In this document: in pieces, positions 19,598-31,500 of the stretch | Layout of the letters: each line of letters starts with the position of its first letter | How positions within the stretch are numbered: the stretch's first letter is position 1 | Source of the DNA: Dipteris shenzhenensis | Taxonomy: Eukaryota > Polypodiophyta > Polypodiopsida > Gleicheniales | Assembly: GCA_047967505.1 (NCBI GenBank) | Contig: CM106539.1 | DNA: 64,000 nucleotides | Reading direction: 5' to 3' (one strand) | Notes under the pieces: generated by a model | Databases searched by the model: none | The model's input: the letters and a program-made list of their open reading frames with translations, nothing else | What the model was told of the DNA's origin: nothing | Position numbers and translations under genes: made by a program

Positions 19598-22390
19598 GAG
19601 TGAGCATTCGTCAAGCCAAACTTTTGAACTGCATCTTGAATGAATTTTGTTTGTCGAAGTAGCAGAATTCCCTTGTGAGGAAATCGCTAAACTTGAATAC
19701 CAAGACATGAATGAATGTCACCAAGATCAACCATATCAAATGCTGAGGATAAGATTTTCTTGACATGTTGCAAGAAATTGAGATTGTTGGAAACAAGTAT
19801 GGTGTCATCCACATAAAGAGCAAGAATGACAAAAAGACCACCATCATGTTTGGCATATAAGTTGGGGTCAGAGAAACAAGATGTGAAACCTTGAGATGTT
19901 AGAAACTGATCAATTTTCATGTATCAAAAATGGGAAGCTTGTTTTAGGCCATAAAGAGTATGGTGTCATCCACATAAAGAGAAAGAATGACACAAAGATC
20001 ACCATCATGTTTGGCATAAAAGTTGGGGTCAGAGAAACAAGAGGTGAAACCTTGAGATGTTAGAAACTAATCAATTTTCATGTACCAAGAACGGAAGCTT
20101 GGTTTAGGCCATAAAGAGCACGATGAAGGCGACAAACAAGATGGTCCTGTCCAGGAAGTATGAACCCTTCTGGTTCCTCCATATAAATCTCCTCTTTAAG
20201 ATCTCCATTAAGAAAAGTAGTTTTCACATCCATTTCATGAATCTCCAAATCAAATTGAGTAGCAAAAGCCAAGAGTACCCGAATACTTGTGCTACAAACA
20301 ATGGGTGAAAAAGTATCATGATAATCAACCCTTACAAATTGTGAGTATCCTTTTGCAACCAGATGAGCTTTAAACTTGTCAAAAGAACCATCAGATTTGG
20401 TGTTGGTTCTATAATCCCACTTACATTTGATAGGAGTGCGACCAAGAGGTAGTTCAGTAAGAACCCATGTACCTTTAGAGATCAAAGAATCATATTCAGC
20501 TTCCATTTCTCTTGCCATTAACTCTTTTGTGCAGAAGAGATAGCTTCTGTATAAGTAGTAGGGCCTTCATGAGCAACCATTGCATGATCAATGATTTCAA
20601 AGTCATCAACACAATCATGAGTAGAACCATGTTCAAACTCAATAGCCAGATCAACATAAATATTAACACTATCATCAGAGGCAAATCAAGATTGTCAACA
20701 CATTTCTCTGTGGATGGAGTACAGTGATGCCATCAGATGAACGAGTATAAGTAATGACATCAGAAGTGGAATCATTATCAAATAGAAAAGGAAAGGAAAA
20801 AAGTAAGGACTCAGTGTCCTCTACATCCTTGGTAGACCATGTCCCTCCCATTAACTGCTTATTGAATATGGCATCATGATTGATTATCACCTTCTTAGAA
20901 GAGGGATCATAGAATTTATAACCTTTAGAATTCGGAGAATATCCAATGAATATGACCTTTTTGCCAAGAAGATCTAGCTTTTTCCATGTCTCTTTTGGTA
21001 CATGAATATAAGCAATGCAACCAAAAGTTCAAAAATATGATACAAAAGGAGTCTCCCCTATCCATGGTATCTGACCAGAAGGTGTAGTTGTAGGAAGATG
21101 ATTTTGCACAAAGATGGCTTTCAGAAGTGCTTCTGCCCAAAAGCTTTGAGATAATCTAGAATGAAGGAGCATATATCACATAGCATCAAGAGAAGTGCGA
21201 TTCTTGCGCTCTACATGAGCATTTTGTTGAGGAGAGTATGGAATAGTATATTCACGATGAATGCCACACTCAATGCAATAATCATTAAAAAGATTATTGC
21301 TTGAATACTGATAAGGCCTCTGACTCATGTCACAAGAGAAATGTAGTTGTATATCTTGACCAATCGTCAATGAAATCGGATGAAATACCTGTAGAAAGAC
21401 TTGGATGGAGGAAAAGGTCCACATATCATATTAGTGTGAACAAGATCCAATAAAGCATATGAATGAGTTGAAGTAGATGCATGAAAGGGTTTTTGATGAT
21501 GCTTGCCAAGAGCGCAATATTCACAGAGGCCCATGTGAGGATGAGCTGGGAGATTCATATCATCAACAAGATCATGATGATTTATAGCAAGTAGCTTGGC
21601 CAATTCCAAATGAACAAAACAATGATGCCATAACTTGTAGTCCAGATCACCAGGGGCTGTTACCACATTAGCAATATCATCATTTAAGGAAAGTTGAAAG
21701 AGGTTACCATTTTGAGGAGCAACTGCTATGGTATGTCCATCTTTTTCAATCTGACACTGTGTGTGGTCAAAGCCAATAAAGAGACCAAGATCAACAAGTC
21801 ATGCAACAAAAAGAAGATTTCTTTGAAGATCTAGAACATGGAGAATGCCTCGCAAGACTCTTATTGAAGAAAAAGTGCCAAGATACAAATCACCAACACC
21901 CATGACTTGACAAGTAGTGTCATCAGTAAGATAAACCAATTTCTTGTGAGGAAGAGCATGATAATTATGTAACCATTGAGATTGATATGTCATATTACCA
22001 CTAGTAGGACCAAAATCAACAATAAAAGTGGAACCATCTCAAACATGAAGTATCCTTTCTGCAGAGACATCAGAATAGATATGATTTGCCTCTTGATGCA
22101 TATGCGGATCTTCTTGTAACACCGAAAAGATGGATGATTTTCACCACAATATTATTCGCAAGGAGAATGATTGGATAAGCGGGGTTGCTTAGTGGTAACA
22201 CCATGTTCCTCATCATATTGTCGAGCCCAACAATCAAAGATAACATGACCGTGCTTATCACAGTAAGAACAATGTTTCTCAGGATATTTGAGATGAGCAG
22301 AATCGCCACCTCTATATGGATGACCACCATGTCCATATTTGGAGAAAGGACGCTTGTGAGCAACACAAGCTGTCTCTGAATCTGTATCAT
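19598..22390 (-). pseudogene. Copia gag-pol remnant (gag end, protease, integrase, RT)
   Basis: Reading the minus strand: a CCHC knuckle near 22270 (CSYCDKHGHVIFDC), then the pre-integrase stretch (YLTDDTTCQVMGVGDLYLG, ILHVLDLQRNLLFVA). Integrase zinc remains follow near 21650-21480 (H..H, CEYCALGKHH), and core fragments near 21424-21180 (YSPQQNAHVERKNR). Reverse transcriptase is at 20518-20078 (KCKWDYRTNTKSDGS, VDYHDTFSPIV, EMDVKTTFLNGDLKEEIYMEEPEGF), with the YVDD segment (LALYVDDTILVSNN) near 19810. Frames are broken many times. The junction residues before the CACTA insertion read KFGLTNAHS. Confidence 0.85.
19798..20119. repeat. 161-bp tandem duplication inside the RT gene
   Basis: TATGGTGTCATCCACATAAA starts both 19798 and 19959, and the two units are similar throughout. 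161 is not a multiple of three, so the duplication shifts the frame. The unit spans the YVDD coding segment. Confidence 0.85.
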
Positions 22391-23772
22391 TATGTCACAA
22401 TAATCATCCATGGCTCCATTGGCTCCCTCAAAGCTAGCAATGACGCTGAAATCTTGTGTGTTTCTCTTATCATCAATCCGTTGTGTTCGAAAATGCTTGC
22501 CCTCATGCCATATAGCATTGAACATAGTATACTACACGAAGACAAAATCAATTAAATTAGCAATCTAAATTGTTGAAAGCTCTGAACTTATGCATAACAT
22601 TCTATATATTGACCTTGCTCATGCATCCCCTAGCATACTCCCATTATTCCATTGTGATATGCATCCCCTCGTCTCTCTCTACCCTCTCCATTTTGTCAAG
22701 TAGCCAATCCACATGAATATCCTTTAGAACTACTCTTATATTGTAAGGGTATTGTAAGGGTATGGCACACAAGATCCATGGTGTGTACGAAAGAGGGCCC
22801 TTTCTCGTTGTCTTCTTGTCTTTGCATCCTCATATCTTGTCACCCATCTTTTCATTACATCACTATTAAGCATGCAATAAAGTTTGATATTATTAAGCAA
22901 CTCCGATCAGTCTATTTCTTTGCTACATTCTATCCCTTGAGGCACAATAGAGGTCATCCTTAGGTATTCATCATCTCTCCATAGTCGTAGGAGAGAGCTA
23001 TCCACATCAATAAGAAACTTAGAAATATATATAAGTGACTCTTGTACCAACCAACCCTCGGCTATGCTACCTTCGGGTCTTGCATTTTGTCTCACAAAAC
23101 CCTTTAAGTTCTTCATGAAGCACTTGACAAAGAACAACCATCATGCATTTACAGTGCTGCATATAGCAATCTCATCCACCAAATGCACTATGAGATATAG
23201 TTGGCTTGTGACAATAGAACATCGAAAGGTCTCATCCACTAAACAAACCACCTCCACTTACACAACTCAAGCATTCTCAAGTGTGGTGGGATCTATTTTC
23301 TTTAAGCTCACATACCTAGAAAGGAAAAAGTACACCATGTTAGCAATATGAAAACCTTGCATGGAGCATTGATACGCTTCACATTTTGTATCCTGTAAAG
23401 TACCTCACATGCCCATTTTGTAAATACAATCCTTCAGGTCCTTCAATGCACTACGAGAAATGCTAGTAGGTAGTATGAACTAAACACACGAGGAATGGTT
23501 GATTAGTTGCTTCTAATTCACTCACAAATTTGGAAGGAAAAAGATATTATACACATAAAATGCTTACTTGGAGCATCTTGTGCCAATCATGAGATTTCAA
23601 GCCATATAATTGCCTTACACCTCTTTTCTTGCTCTTTGTGAAGGCCTCCTTCAAACACCTCATGCATCTAGTGGGAGTATGAATTGTAGTGATAGCTCGC
23701 TTCATTGCGACGATCTCTAGCTTTGATAACCTCTACGGTGCACGAGGTAAAAAGACACGCCCATTTGGCACC
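22391..23772 (-). mobile_element. CACTA-family copy D, internal fragment in reverse orientation
   Basis: The minus strand matches 17110-18490 of the full element: the DUF4218 region and the start of DUF4216, with no ends. It carries frame breaks. On the right the match stops near 23772 (PNG of RPNG), on the left at the copia junction. It is a second copy of transposase sequence in inverted orientation to the one ending at 19594. Confidence 0.8.
22391..23772 (-). pseudogene. DUF4218/DUF4216 fragment of CACTA transposase, copy D
   Basis: The minus strand holds KCFMKNLKGFVRQNAR and AEGWLVQESLIYISKF (22907-23137), the end of DUF4218, then MFNAIWHEGKHF...ASFEGANGAMDDYC (22390-22525), the start of DUF4216. 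A leucine codon replaces the proline and stop seen in the other copies after DVDSSL, so the frame reads through there. It is truncated at both ends and cannot give a complete protein. Confidence 0.75.
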
Positions 23773-23799
23773 TCACAATTTTGCAGAGGAGGCACGAAC

Positions 23800-24417
23800 A
23801 AGAGGCCTCACAACTCTCAACCATTCTCCTTCACACCCAACTCTCTGCATATGACATCGAATCCATAATGGCTGCAGCCCAAGCCACATGCCACACAGTA
23901 GTACAAAGAGCGGAGGAGTACTGAACCAAAACTGAGGAGCTCAAGCTAGCTCGTACAAAGCTCAAAGATGACCTCGCCACAAGTGAATCCTTGGTCCAAA
24001 CGCTCATGGACTAGGCCGGCAAGGCAAAGTCAAACCTACATACAACGCTAGAACAAAAGGCATAGACAGAAGCACAGTACACTCGATCATACGAGCACCA
24101 TGAGCAACAGATATGATCCCTACATGATCTCCTAGCACAAGAGAGGGAACTTACAATTTCCCTCGAAGTAGACAACGAATGCTAGCGTGCCACCAACCAA
24201 TTAGAGGAGTTAGGATTGGAAGACTGAGAGCAATAGAAGTTTTGAATGTACAGGGAGGTCTCAGCACAGTTTGCCACATACACACTTGCACCATGCTCCA
24301 TCCCCTAGACCCTCCAAATGGACTTTGATGCACTCCGTGCACAAAACCTCATCTTCCACTTAGACCTCACTACTCCACTTCCTCCTAACACCCTCCAAAC
24401 TATCCTTCGCTCGTAAC
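23800..24417 (+). pseudogene. Decayed ORF with coiled-coil character, unrecognised
   Basis: One plus-strand frame reads QEASQLSTILLHTQLSAYD, then EELKLARTKLKDDLATSESL and LLAQERELTISLEVDNE, then RAQNLIFHLDLTTPLPP. TAG and TGA codons interrupt it every 15-40 residues. The Glu/Lys/Leu spacing suggests a coiled coil, as in some plant retroelement gag-like proteins, but I see no zinc knuckle or enzyme motif. The frame is continuous in sense despite the stops, which points to decay of a real coding sequence. Confidence 0.4.
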
Positions 24418-25160
24418 CCCAACCACTGCTGCCCCATCTTAGCCATGTCATACTTCTCTTTAGATCTCCAACCCACTTCACTATCTCTTCTCTGTCCCTC
24501 CGATCTACAAACATTATCCACCCATCCCATCCTCCTCAATTTTCAAGCCTGGTTCCACATTATCACTGAGTCCCTTAGTTATCCAATGGATGATGAATGA
24601 TGCAAATAGCAAAGCCTGAGGAACTCATGCCATCGTCTGCACACCTGAAAGTGTACATGCAGGCATCAATTGGATGCAGACCTACAGCCAAGCCTCTACC
24701 ATCCAATCCCAAGGACACCTTGTGGCCTACCAATCCACAACCTACCACCCCCTCAGCATAATAATCCTCTTCAATAGGGTGCTACAAGCTCTCCAAGTCT
24801 CACTTGAGTCCCGTGTGAGCAATTTTGAAGCAATTCACATAGCCTACCCCACTGAGAGTAAGAGGGAAATGAAGCAATCAGCTTCTTTAATACAACCGCT
24901 CCCCCTGCAAAAATTCCACTACTACCTCCTCTAGATCCTGCTCAACCCACCCAAGAAACTGCCCACACTCCCCTCCCTCAGACAACACTACCTGAGTACT
25001 CGTCTAACACCTCTAACACTACCACCACATAGCGTGAGACCTCCTCGTCCATCTTCTCTAACACTCCAGTCAACCTTCCTAACGTAGCCTTCAAAACGCT
25101 TCTCAAAGTAGCCAATTTTGTACAAGAAGCCGACCCATCAATGCCAAAACTAGCATAGCA
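24418..25160 (+). pseudogene. Pro/Thr/Ser-rich decayed ORF, possible continuation
   Basis: The plus strand gives low-complexity coding text such as TTAPPAKIPLLPPLDPAQPT, TPLPQTTLPEYSSNTSNTTT and FSNTPVNLPNVAFKTLLKVA. It may be the C-terminal part of the preceding coiled-coil ORF. The product is unknown. Confidence 0.3.
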
Positions 25161-25940
25161 GAGCTGGAGTGTAGCGTCCTAAATGCACACATATGCTACA
25201 AGAAATAGCAGACAAACGATACGCGTAACATCCACAAGAATGGAATATAGATATGGAAAAGAATGACAGAACGCTGAAGAATACTGTATTCTGGAGCAAT
25301 AGCTCGCACAACATCTGTGTATAGAATGACCTCGGAATGCTAGTAATAGCATGCATAATGAACTATCTGACGGTTAGAGAAGCAGCCATTGAAGACCACA
25401 ACCTCTTGGAGATCCAAACTATCAACCCTTGGGGCTGACCTACCCTTGCACACCCCTAGTCTAGGTCACTGCTGCTAAACCGAATGGTTATGTGATAACA
25501 CATGACACTCACGGTGGATTCAAACAAACCACACATGCACATCCCTGGGCTAAAGTCAGATGCCTCACATGGTGCAAAGTGTATGTGCAACAATCATTTT
25601 AGGCATAGCCTCGATAGAGAACTAGGTGGGGTAAGTTAAATCTCACCCTTCACTCAGTACACAAGAATGACAAAGCATCTCATTTCAAAAACATGTAGAA
25701 AAACATCCACTCGCTGTAGTCACAATGCCTGTCTGAATGTACTTTTTTGTATTTCTCATGCCTGTCCAAAAGCATCTCCGCATTTCGGACATCTTTGATG
25801 TTGCCTGTCCAAAAGCAACCATTATAGTGACGTATGCACTTAGCAGCACACCGACACTTTATTCTGTGAGACCCTTCCATAGCCATTGCTGTAGTTCTAC
25901 TCTTCATTCAAACTAGAAATGTACTAAATAGGTGCAACAA
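25161..25940. other. No gene recognised
   Basis: It has short ORFs on both strands. Near 25745-25815 the word GCCTGTCCAAAAGCA occurs twice. I see no TE ends. Confidence 0.4.
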
Positions 25941-28317
25941 TGCCACCCACCTTGCTTAGTCCTACATCACTACTCTCAAGTAACTCTGTCTACAACTGCA
26001 TCGTCACTCCACTCGAGCCAGCAACCTCAGTCATCTCTAACTATCTCTTCCACATGAACATCTTCAATCTTCGATCCTACTCTAGATCCATTAGCCATTG
26101 TAACAGATGTGGCTTGGATCTATCCACTACCTGCTATTCAGGCCACTACTCCATGGGCAATATACTTCATCTATCCATGCACCCAACAGTAATTGTTACT
26201 GCCACCATTCTTGTACCATCACAGGTCTTCGAATCACCATCGGCTCATAGGAAGGGGGACTTCGTAACCCCGAAAAAGGCATGTGCTTATTATAATACTT
26301 CCCTAGAAACTTATCCACCTCTTTCCACCAAGGAGGGCAAGGAGGTAGTGACAAACTAAAAGAATGGGCACACAATTCCAACCACAAACAAAGTGAATGC
26401 CTTTGCCACTTCAGCGCATCTATTCTTTTGCTGTTGCAAAGAACTGCTTCCACAATGCCTTCTGCCAACTCTTCATATTTGGCTTGCCAATCCTCCTCAA
26501 TCTACACTGACTCCAAAACCACTCCTTTTTCCTTATCTGCACCACCGCCACCAGAAGAATTACTAGACTCCTCTGGTCCAGAACTAGTCGGCACTTGCAA
26601 ACCCCATTGCTGACCGAAGCCCGCACCAGCTCCTGCATCTCCATCCATCCTGGTTTGTCGTTCATGTGGAACCAGCTCCCAACAAGTCTATGGAACAATG
26701 ACCACACTCCATCTTGCCACCTATCTGTCCCATTCTACCCACACATCACCCTGAAGAGCTTCTAGGAGCGAGCACATCTGCTCCATATTGACACTCATAT
26801 TCTCCAAAAAAGCTCGCAAATACTTCACCAATGCATTGGTAGTACATCGGTGTAACAACTCATGCTCAACGCTCGACACATACTCTACATGTAGCCACTA
26901 CGTGGCCTCCGAATGCACTTCTGCCACTTGAACCCTAGCTTCAAGGATTGTCATCCAGTCCTCCAATTGCCGCACCCACTCCTGCTGACCTCGTAGAGAC
27001 TCATTTTCCATGTGCAACTACATGACTTCCGCCTCCAAATTGGTCACTCTCGTAGACTCTCCCCCCCCACCAATTTGTGAAGCTATCCACATGAGCAAAT
27101 GTGAACAAAACTGTAGCTGCACATGCATAGGGTATGCCAAAAAATTGAACCCGGTAGAAGACACTGGAGACACACCCTAAGGCTCCGAGATCACTATTAA
27201 CACTCTGCTGCTGACACCCTCGCCACATCAGAGACCGCCACTGATGTTGTAAGAGTCACCACAATCGTTGTTGTTGCACTTTACTGAAGCTGCTCCATCC
27301 ACCGCTGCATAAGGGAGCCTCCCACCACCGGAGTACCTCCTAGAGTCACCACTACAGTGGACACTAGAGTCGCCGTCACCCACTCTACCAAGACTGGTAA
27401 TGCCTGAGGTGTAGACACAGCAATTTGCATCATCGCCACCCCACTGGTGAAGACACCTCCCATGCCACCTGTATGTGAAGAAGTCAAGGGGGCAATGGGA
27501 GATACCACCCCCTGGCTAAGGTGAGGCTTCTTCCTCCGTTGCTTCATAGCCACTCTACTAGTAGATCCCTCAACTTCATCCTGTGCAGGCCCCTCAGGTG
27601 CAAGAGTAAGCACCAAGGCAATCGACCATTGAGGTGCTGTAGACTCCAAGTGCAGGGGAAACAGAATCTCCAAGACCTACCCAATCTTGGAATTCACTAC
27701 CTGCTTCTTATCTACATGTGTTGCGACCCGTAAAGCCTGTGCATGAATCCGCTTCTTCAGGATCGATCCCATGGCACTGCCCTCTCCTTAGCAACCGCGA
27801 CCATCCCTCAAGTCTGAGGAGTGATGGTGTATGTTTTGGCCTGCAAGAATAGGAACTCGAGTATCCAGTGATATAGGTCCCTCATCTGAGCATCCAAACA
27901 CCCACTCAGCTTGTATTTGCCCCTAGTAGGAGCTCCAAACTCTGCCTCCATCACCATCGGTGTACACGTTGGTTATGCGATCATCCCTCCATCCATAGGC
28001 AAAAAGAGACGCTGATGAATCAATGGCACCGTCAGCTCCTGATGCTCATCTAAGAACTCCACAGTAGATCCTAACACCAACTCCTGGCAAAGCACTGATG
28101 CTGATGAATGAACAGCCACCCTCTACCAATCAATACTACTGAAGCTTCGAATCTGTGTAGCAACTGGAGACCGAGCATCAATCGACTGGGAATAAATATA
28201 CACCAACGGAAGAAGAGGAAGAATTTGAGCATGAGCCATCCCCATGGCAAGGCAAAGGAGAAGAAGAGAGATAACAAAATGAATGCAAATCAGAGCTGGA
28301 AGGCGAATGCACTCAAG
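25941..28317 (-). pseudogene. Decayed minus-strand ORF(s), coiled-coil in part, unrecognised
   Basis: Reading the minus strand from 28120: GSTVEFLDEHQELTVPLIHQ, EFGAPTRGKYKLSGCLDAQM, then an Ala/Val/Thr-rich stretch (27673-27281). A coiled-coil stretch at 27060-26760 follows (ESTRVTNLEAEVM, MENESLRGQQEWVRQLED, LENMSVNMEQMCSLLEALQ), then DWQAKYEELAEGIVEAVLC near 26500. In-frame TAG codons stand where CAG or TGG would fit. The DNA touches the left end of the copia element at 28323, so it may belong to the same retroelement as 34244-36600, downstream of integrase. I cannot name the family. Confidence 0.35.
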
Positions 28318-28322
28318 AGAAC

Positions 28323-28502
28323 TGAGAGTGCTCTCAACGGAAGCAAGAACGGAAGAGGGAGAGAGAGCGAGAGAGAGACAGAGAGCCACACAAGTTTTGG
28401 TGGGTGCAGAACCACCCTAATCTTCTTTTTTCATTCATTTATATATGTGTTTGAGTATTGTACATAACTGGGGTTAAGGCACAGTGACCTTTAACCCCCA
28501 CA
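28323..28502 (-). repeat. 3' LTR of family 1 copia element
   Basis: 180 bp, TG...CA ends. On the minus strand it starts TGTGGGGGTTAAAGG and ends GAGAGCACTCTCA. A likely TATA element (CATATATAAAT) lies near 28437-28447. It differs from the 5' LTR only at 28481, A against G. Confidence 0.95.
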
Positions 28503-28520
28503 ACCTCCCACTTAAAGGAC
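28503..28520 (-). promoter_or_regulatory. Polypurine tract
   Basis: AAGTGGGAGGT on the minus strand lies just before the 3' LTR. It would prime plus-strand DNA synthesis. Confidence 0.7.
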
Positions 28521-28555
28521 AATGTGCCTTTAAGGGAGAACAACCAGTGAGCATA

Positions 28556-31500
28556 CTATCCAATGCCCATCAATACACGACAATACTCAAACCGCTGACT
28601 AGGTAGACTCTTCGTCAGCATATCTGCAGGGTTATCATCTGTATGAACCTTGACAAGCTCTATGCGCTTGTCCTCAAGTACCTCCCTGATGAAATGGTAC
28701 CTGACCTCAATGTGTTTGGTCTTTGCATGAAAGACCGGATTCCGTGCTAGCTGAATAGCACTCATGGAATCACTATGCAATGTCGGTACACCTGTATGAA
28801 TCCCCAAATCTCCCACTAGCCGATCAAGCCATATAGCCTCCTTGCAACCCTCTGTGGCTGCAACATACTCAGCCTCTGTGGTAGACAAAGCAACACACTT
28901 CTGTGCACGAGACATCCACGACACTGCACCACCTGCAAAGGTGAACACATAACCAGAAGTGGATCTCCTACTATCCACATGTCCTGCATAGTCTGAATCT
29001 GTGTACCCAAGTACACGCATGTCTCCTTTACCAAAGCAAATGCACATCTCCTTGGTACCCTTCATGTACCTCATGATGCACTTAACTGCCTCCCAATGCC
29101 TCTTTCCTGGATTAGCCATATACCGGCTAACAACTCCCACTGCAAATGCAATGTCTGGTCTAGTAGCTATCATAGCATACATAAGACTCCCAACTGCTGA
29201 TGCATAAGGAACCTTGGCCATCATGGCCCTCTCCTCATCTGATTTGGGACTATCTGTATGACTCAGTTTCACATATGGAGGCAATGGAGTACTCACTGCC
29301 TTCCCCCCCTCCATATTGAAACGCTGCAATACTTTTGTAACATACTCTTTTTGTGAAAGCCAAAGGAGTTTCCTACTCCGATCACGCGTGATGCGCATAC
29401 CAAGAATATGACCTGCAAGTCCCAAATCCTTCATATCAAAGGCCTCATGCAACTTGGCCTTTAATGCATCTAGCTCATAAGTATTCTTGCTAGCCAATAG
29501 CATATCATCCACATATAGTGCCAAGATTATCAGGCTATTATCCTTAGCCCTTTTAGTGTAGAGGCAGTGATCAATTTCACTCCTTCTAAAACCCTGGGAC
29601 CGAATGAAAGCATCAAACTTCTGATACCATTCTCTAGGTGCTTCCTTAAGACCATAGAGACTCTTCTTTAGCTTGCAAACTAAATGCTCTTTGCCCTTTT
29701 CTTCAAAGCCTTCCGGCTGCACCATGTAGATGTCCTCATGCAAATCCCCATGCAAGAAAGCTGTCTTGACATCCATTTGCATAAGCTCCATATCCTCTAC
29801 TGCCACTAGTCCAAGCATGCATCTAAGTGTGGTCATCTTCACAACCGGAGAGAATATCTCATCAAAGTCCACACCCTTCTCTTGCTTGAACCCTTTAGCA
29901 ACCAAACGGGCCTTGTACCTAGGCACATCATCACCTGTGACCTTCATTTTGTAGACCCATTTACATGGCAATGCTTTCTTTCCATGTGGCAAAGAAACCA
30001 AGTCCCAAGTCTTATTCTTCATAAGTGAACTCATCTCTGATTGCATAGCATACTCTCACTTGCGTTGATCCTCACGCATCATAGCCTCTTTGTAGCAAGA
30101 AGGCTCCCCGCAATCAGTAAGCATCACATAGTCTACTCCTGGAACAAACCTATCAGGCGGTCTAGACACTCTAGATGATCTTCTCAAGGGCATTTCAGCT
30201 TGCTGTCCCACTTGCATATCAGCCACATTTGGCTCATCATTTCCACCAATAGATGATCCATCATCTACCCTTGATTGTATACCTGTGGGAGTACTTGGTT
30301 GTACCATTTCTTGCACATTTGGTGCATGGACAGCTTGCTGCCTATCAACATGTGCAGGTGGATTCACATCCTGGAAAGTGATTCTCCTCATTTCCACATC
30401 CCTCATGGGTGCCTTATGCATCTTCTTCTCATTGAAGACCACATCATGGCTGCGTATGATCTTCTTTGCTTCTGGATCCCAAAGACGATAGCCCATCTCT
30501 CCACTTTCACCATAACCTAGAAAGATGCAATTCCTAGACTTAGGATCTAGCTTCTTTCGAAGCTCTTTTCGCACATGTGCATATGCCTCACACCCAAATA
30601 TACGCAAATGAGAGTAAGAGGGCTTCTTGCCACTCCATGCCTCTTCAGGAATACCACCATCCAAACTCTTACTAGGTGATCTATTGATCACATGCACTGC
30701 AGTCTTCATTGCCTCAGCCCAAAAACCACCAGAAAGACTTGCATTGGAAAGCATGCATTGAAACCTTTCTTGAATGGTACGGTTCATCTTTTCTGCAACT
30801 GGATTTTGCTCTGGAGTACGAGGGGATGTAAGCTCCCTCTTAATCCCACGAGTATCACAGAAATGCTGAAAGTCATGAGAGAGATACTCTCCACCATTGT
30901 CAGTCCGTAGGCATTTAAGCGTTCTACCTGACTAATTCTCAACCAAGGCCAGCCATTTCTGAAATACCTGGAACACATCACTCTTCCGAGCTATAGCATA
31001 AGCCCACACTTTCCTAGTTGCATCATCAATGAATGTCACATAGTATTCAGCCCCGCCTAATGACCATGTAGGCATGGGACCACATACGTCTGAATGCACC
31101 AAATCAAGCATTTCAAACTCTTTCTTTCCCCTTCTTTTATGGGCTGATTTAGTCTGCTTCCCATAGAGACAGTGGTCACAAAATTCAAAATCAGAGAAAC
31201 TCAAATGCGGTACATAACCCAAACGGCATAAGAGTTTCATTCCATTCTGGCTCATGTGCCCCAACCTGCAATGCCACAAAGAAGTGCTTGGCTGCTCGGT
31301 TATTGCAACAACATGATCAAATACCCCTGATACATGTAAGGGATACAAAGTCCCACACTTGGCACCCCTGGCCAAAAGCATAGAGCCCTTTTGAATTTTC
31401 CAACTCTGAAAGCCAAAAGTGGTGTGAAAACCAGCATCATCTAGCTGACCCACTGAAATAAGACTCTTGGTCAGCTTAGGCACATGTCTCACATGTTTCA

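Larger units (their letters stand above)
19595..22390 (-). mobile_element. Copia retrotransposon, right part of the split host element
   Basis: It carries gag zinc knuckle, protease, integrase and reverse transcriptase remains on the minus strand. It continues across the CACTA insertion into 11616-12705. At 22390 it stops inside gag, at a junction with CACTA copy D that shares the bases CATAAT. Confidence 0.85.

Noticed and set aside
28120-28400. ORFs across the left LTR border of the family 1 copia element (28108-28467 plus; 28123-28389 minus)
   Set aside because: They cross a base-level insertion border, so they are chance frames joining LTR and flank.
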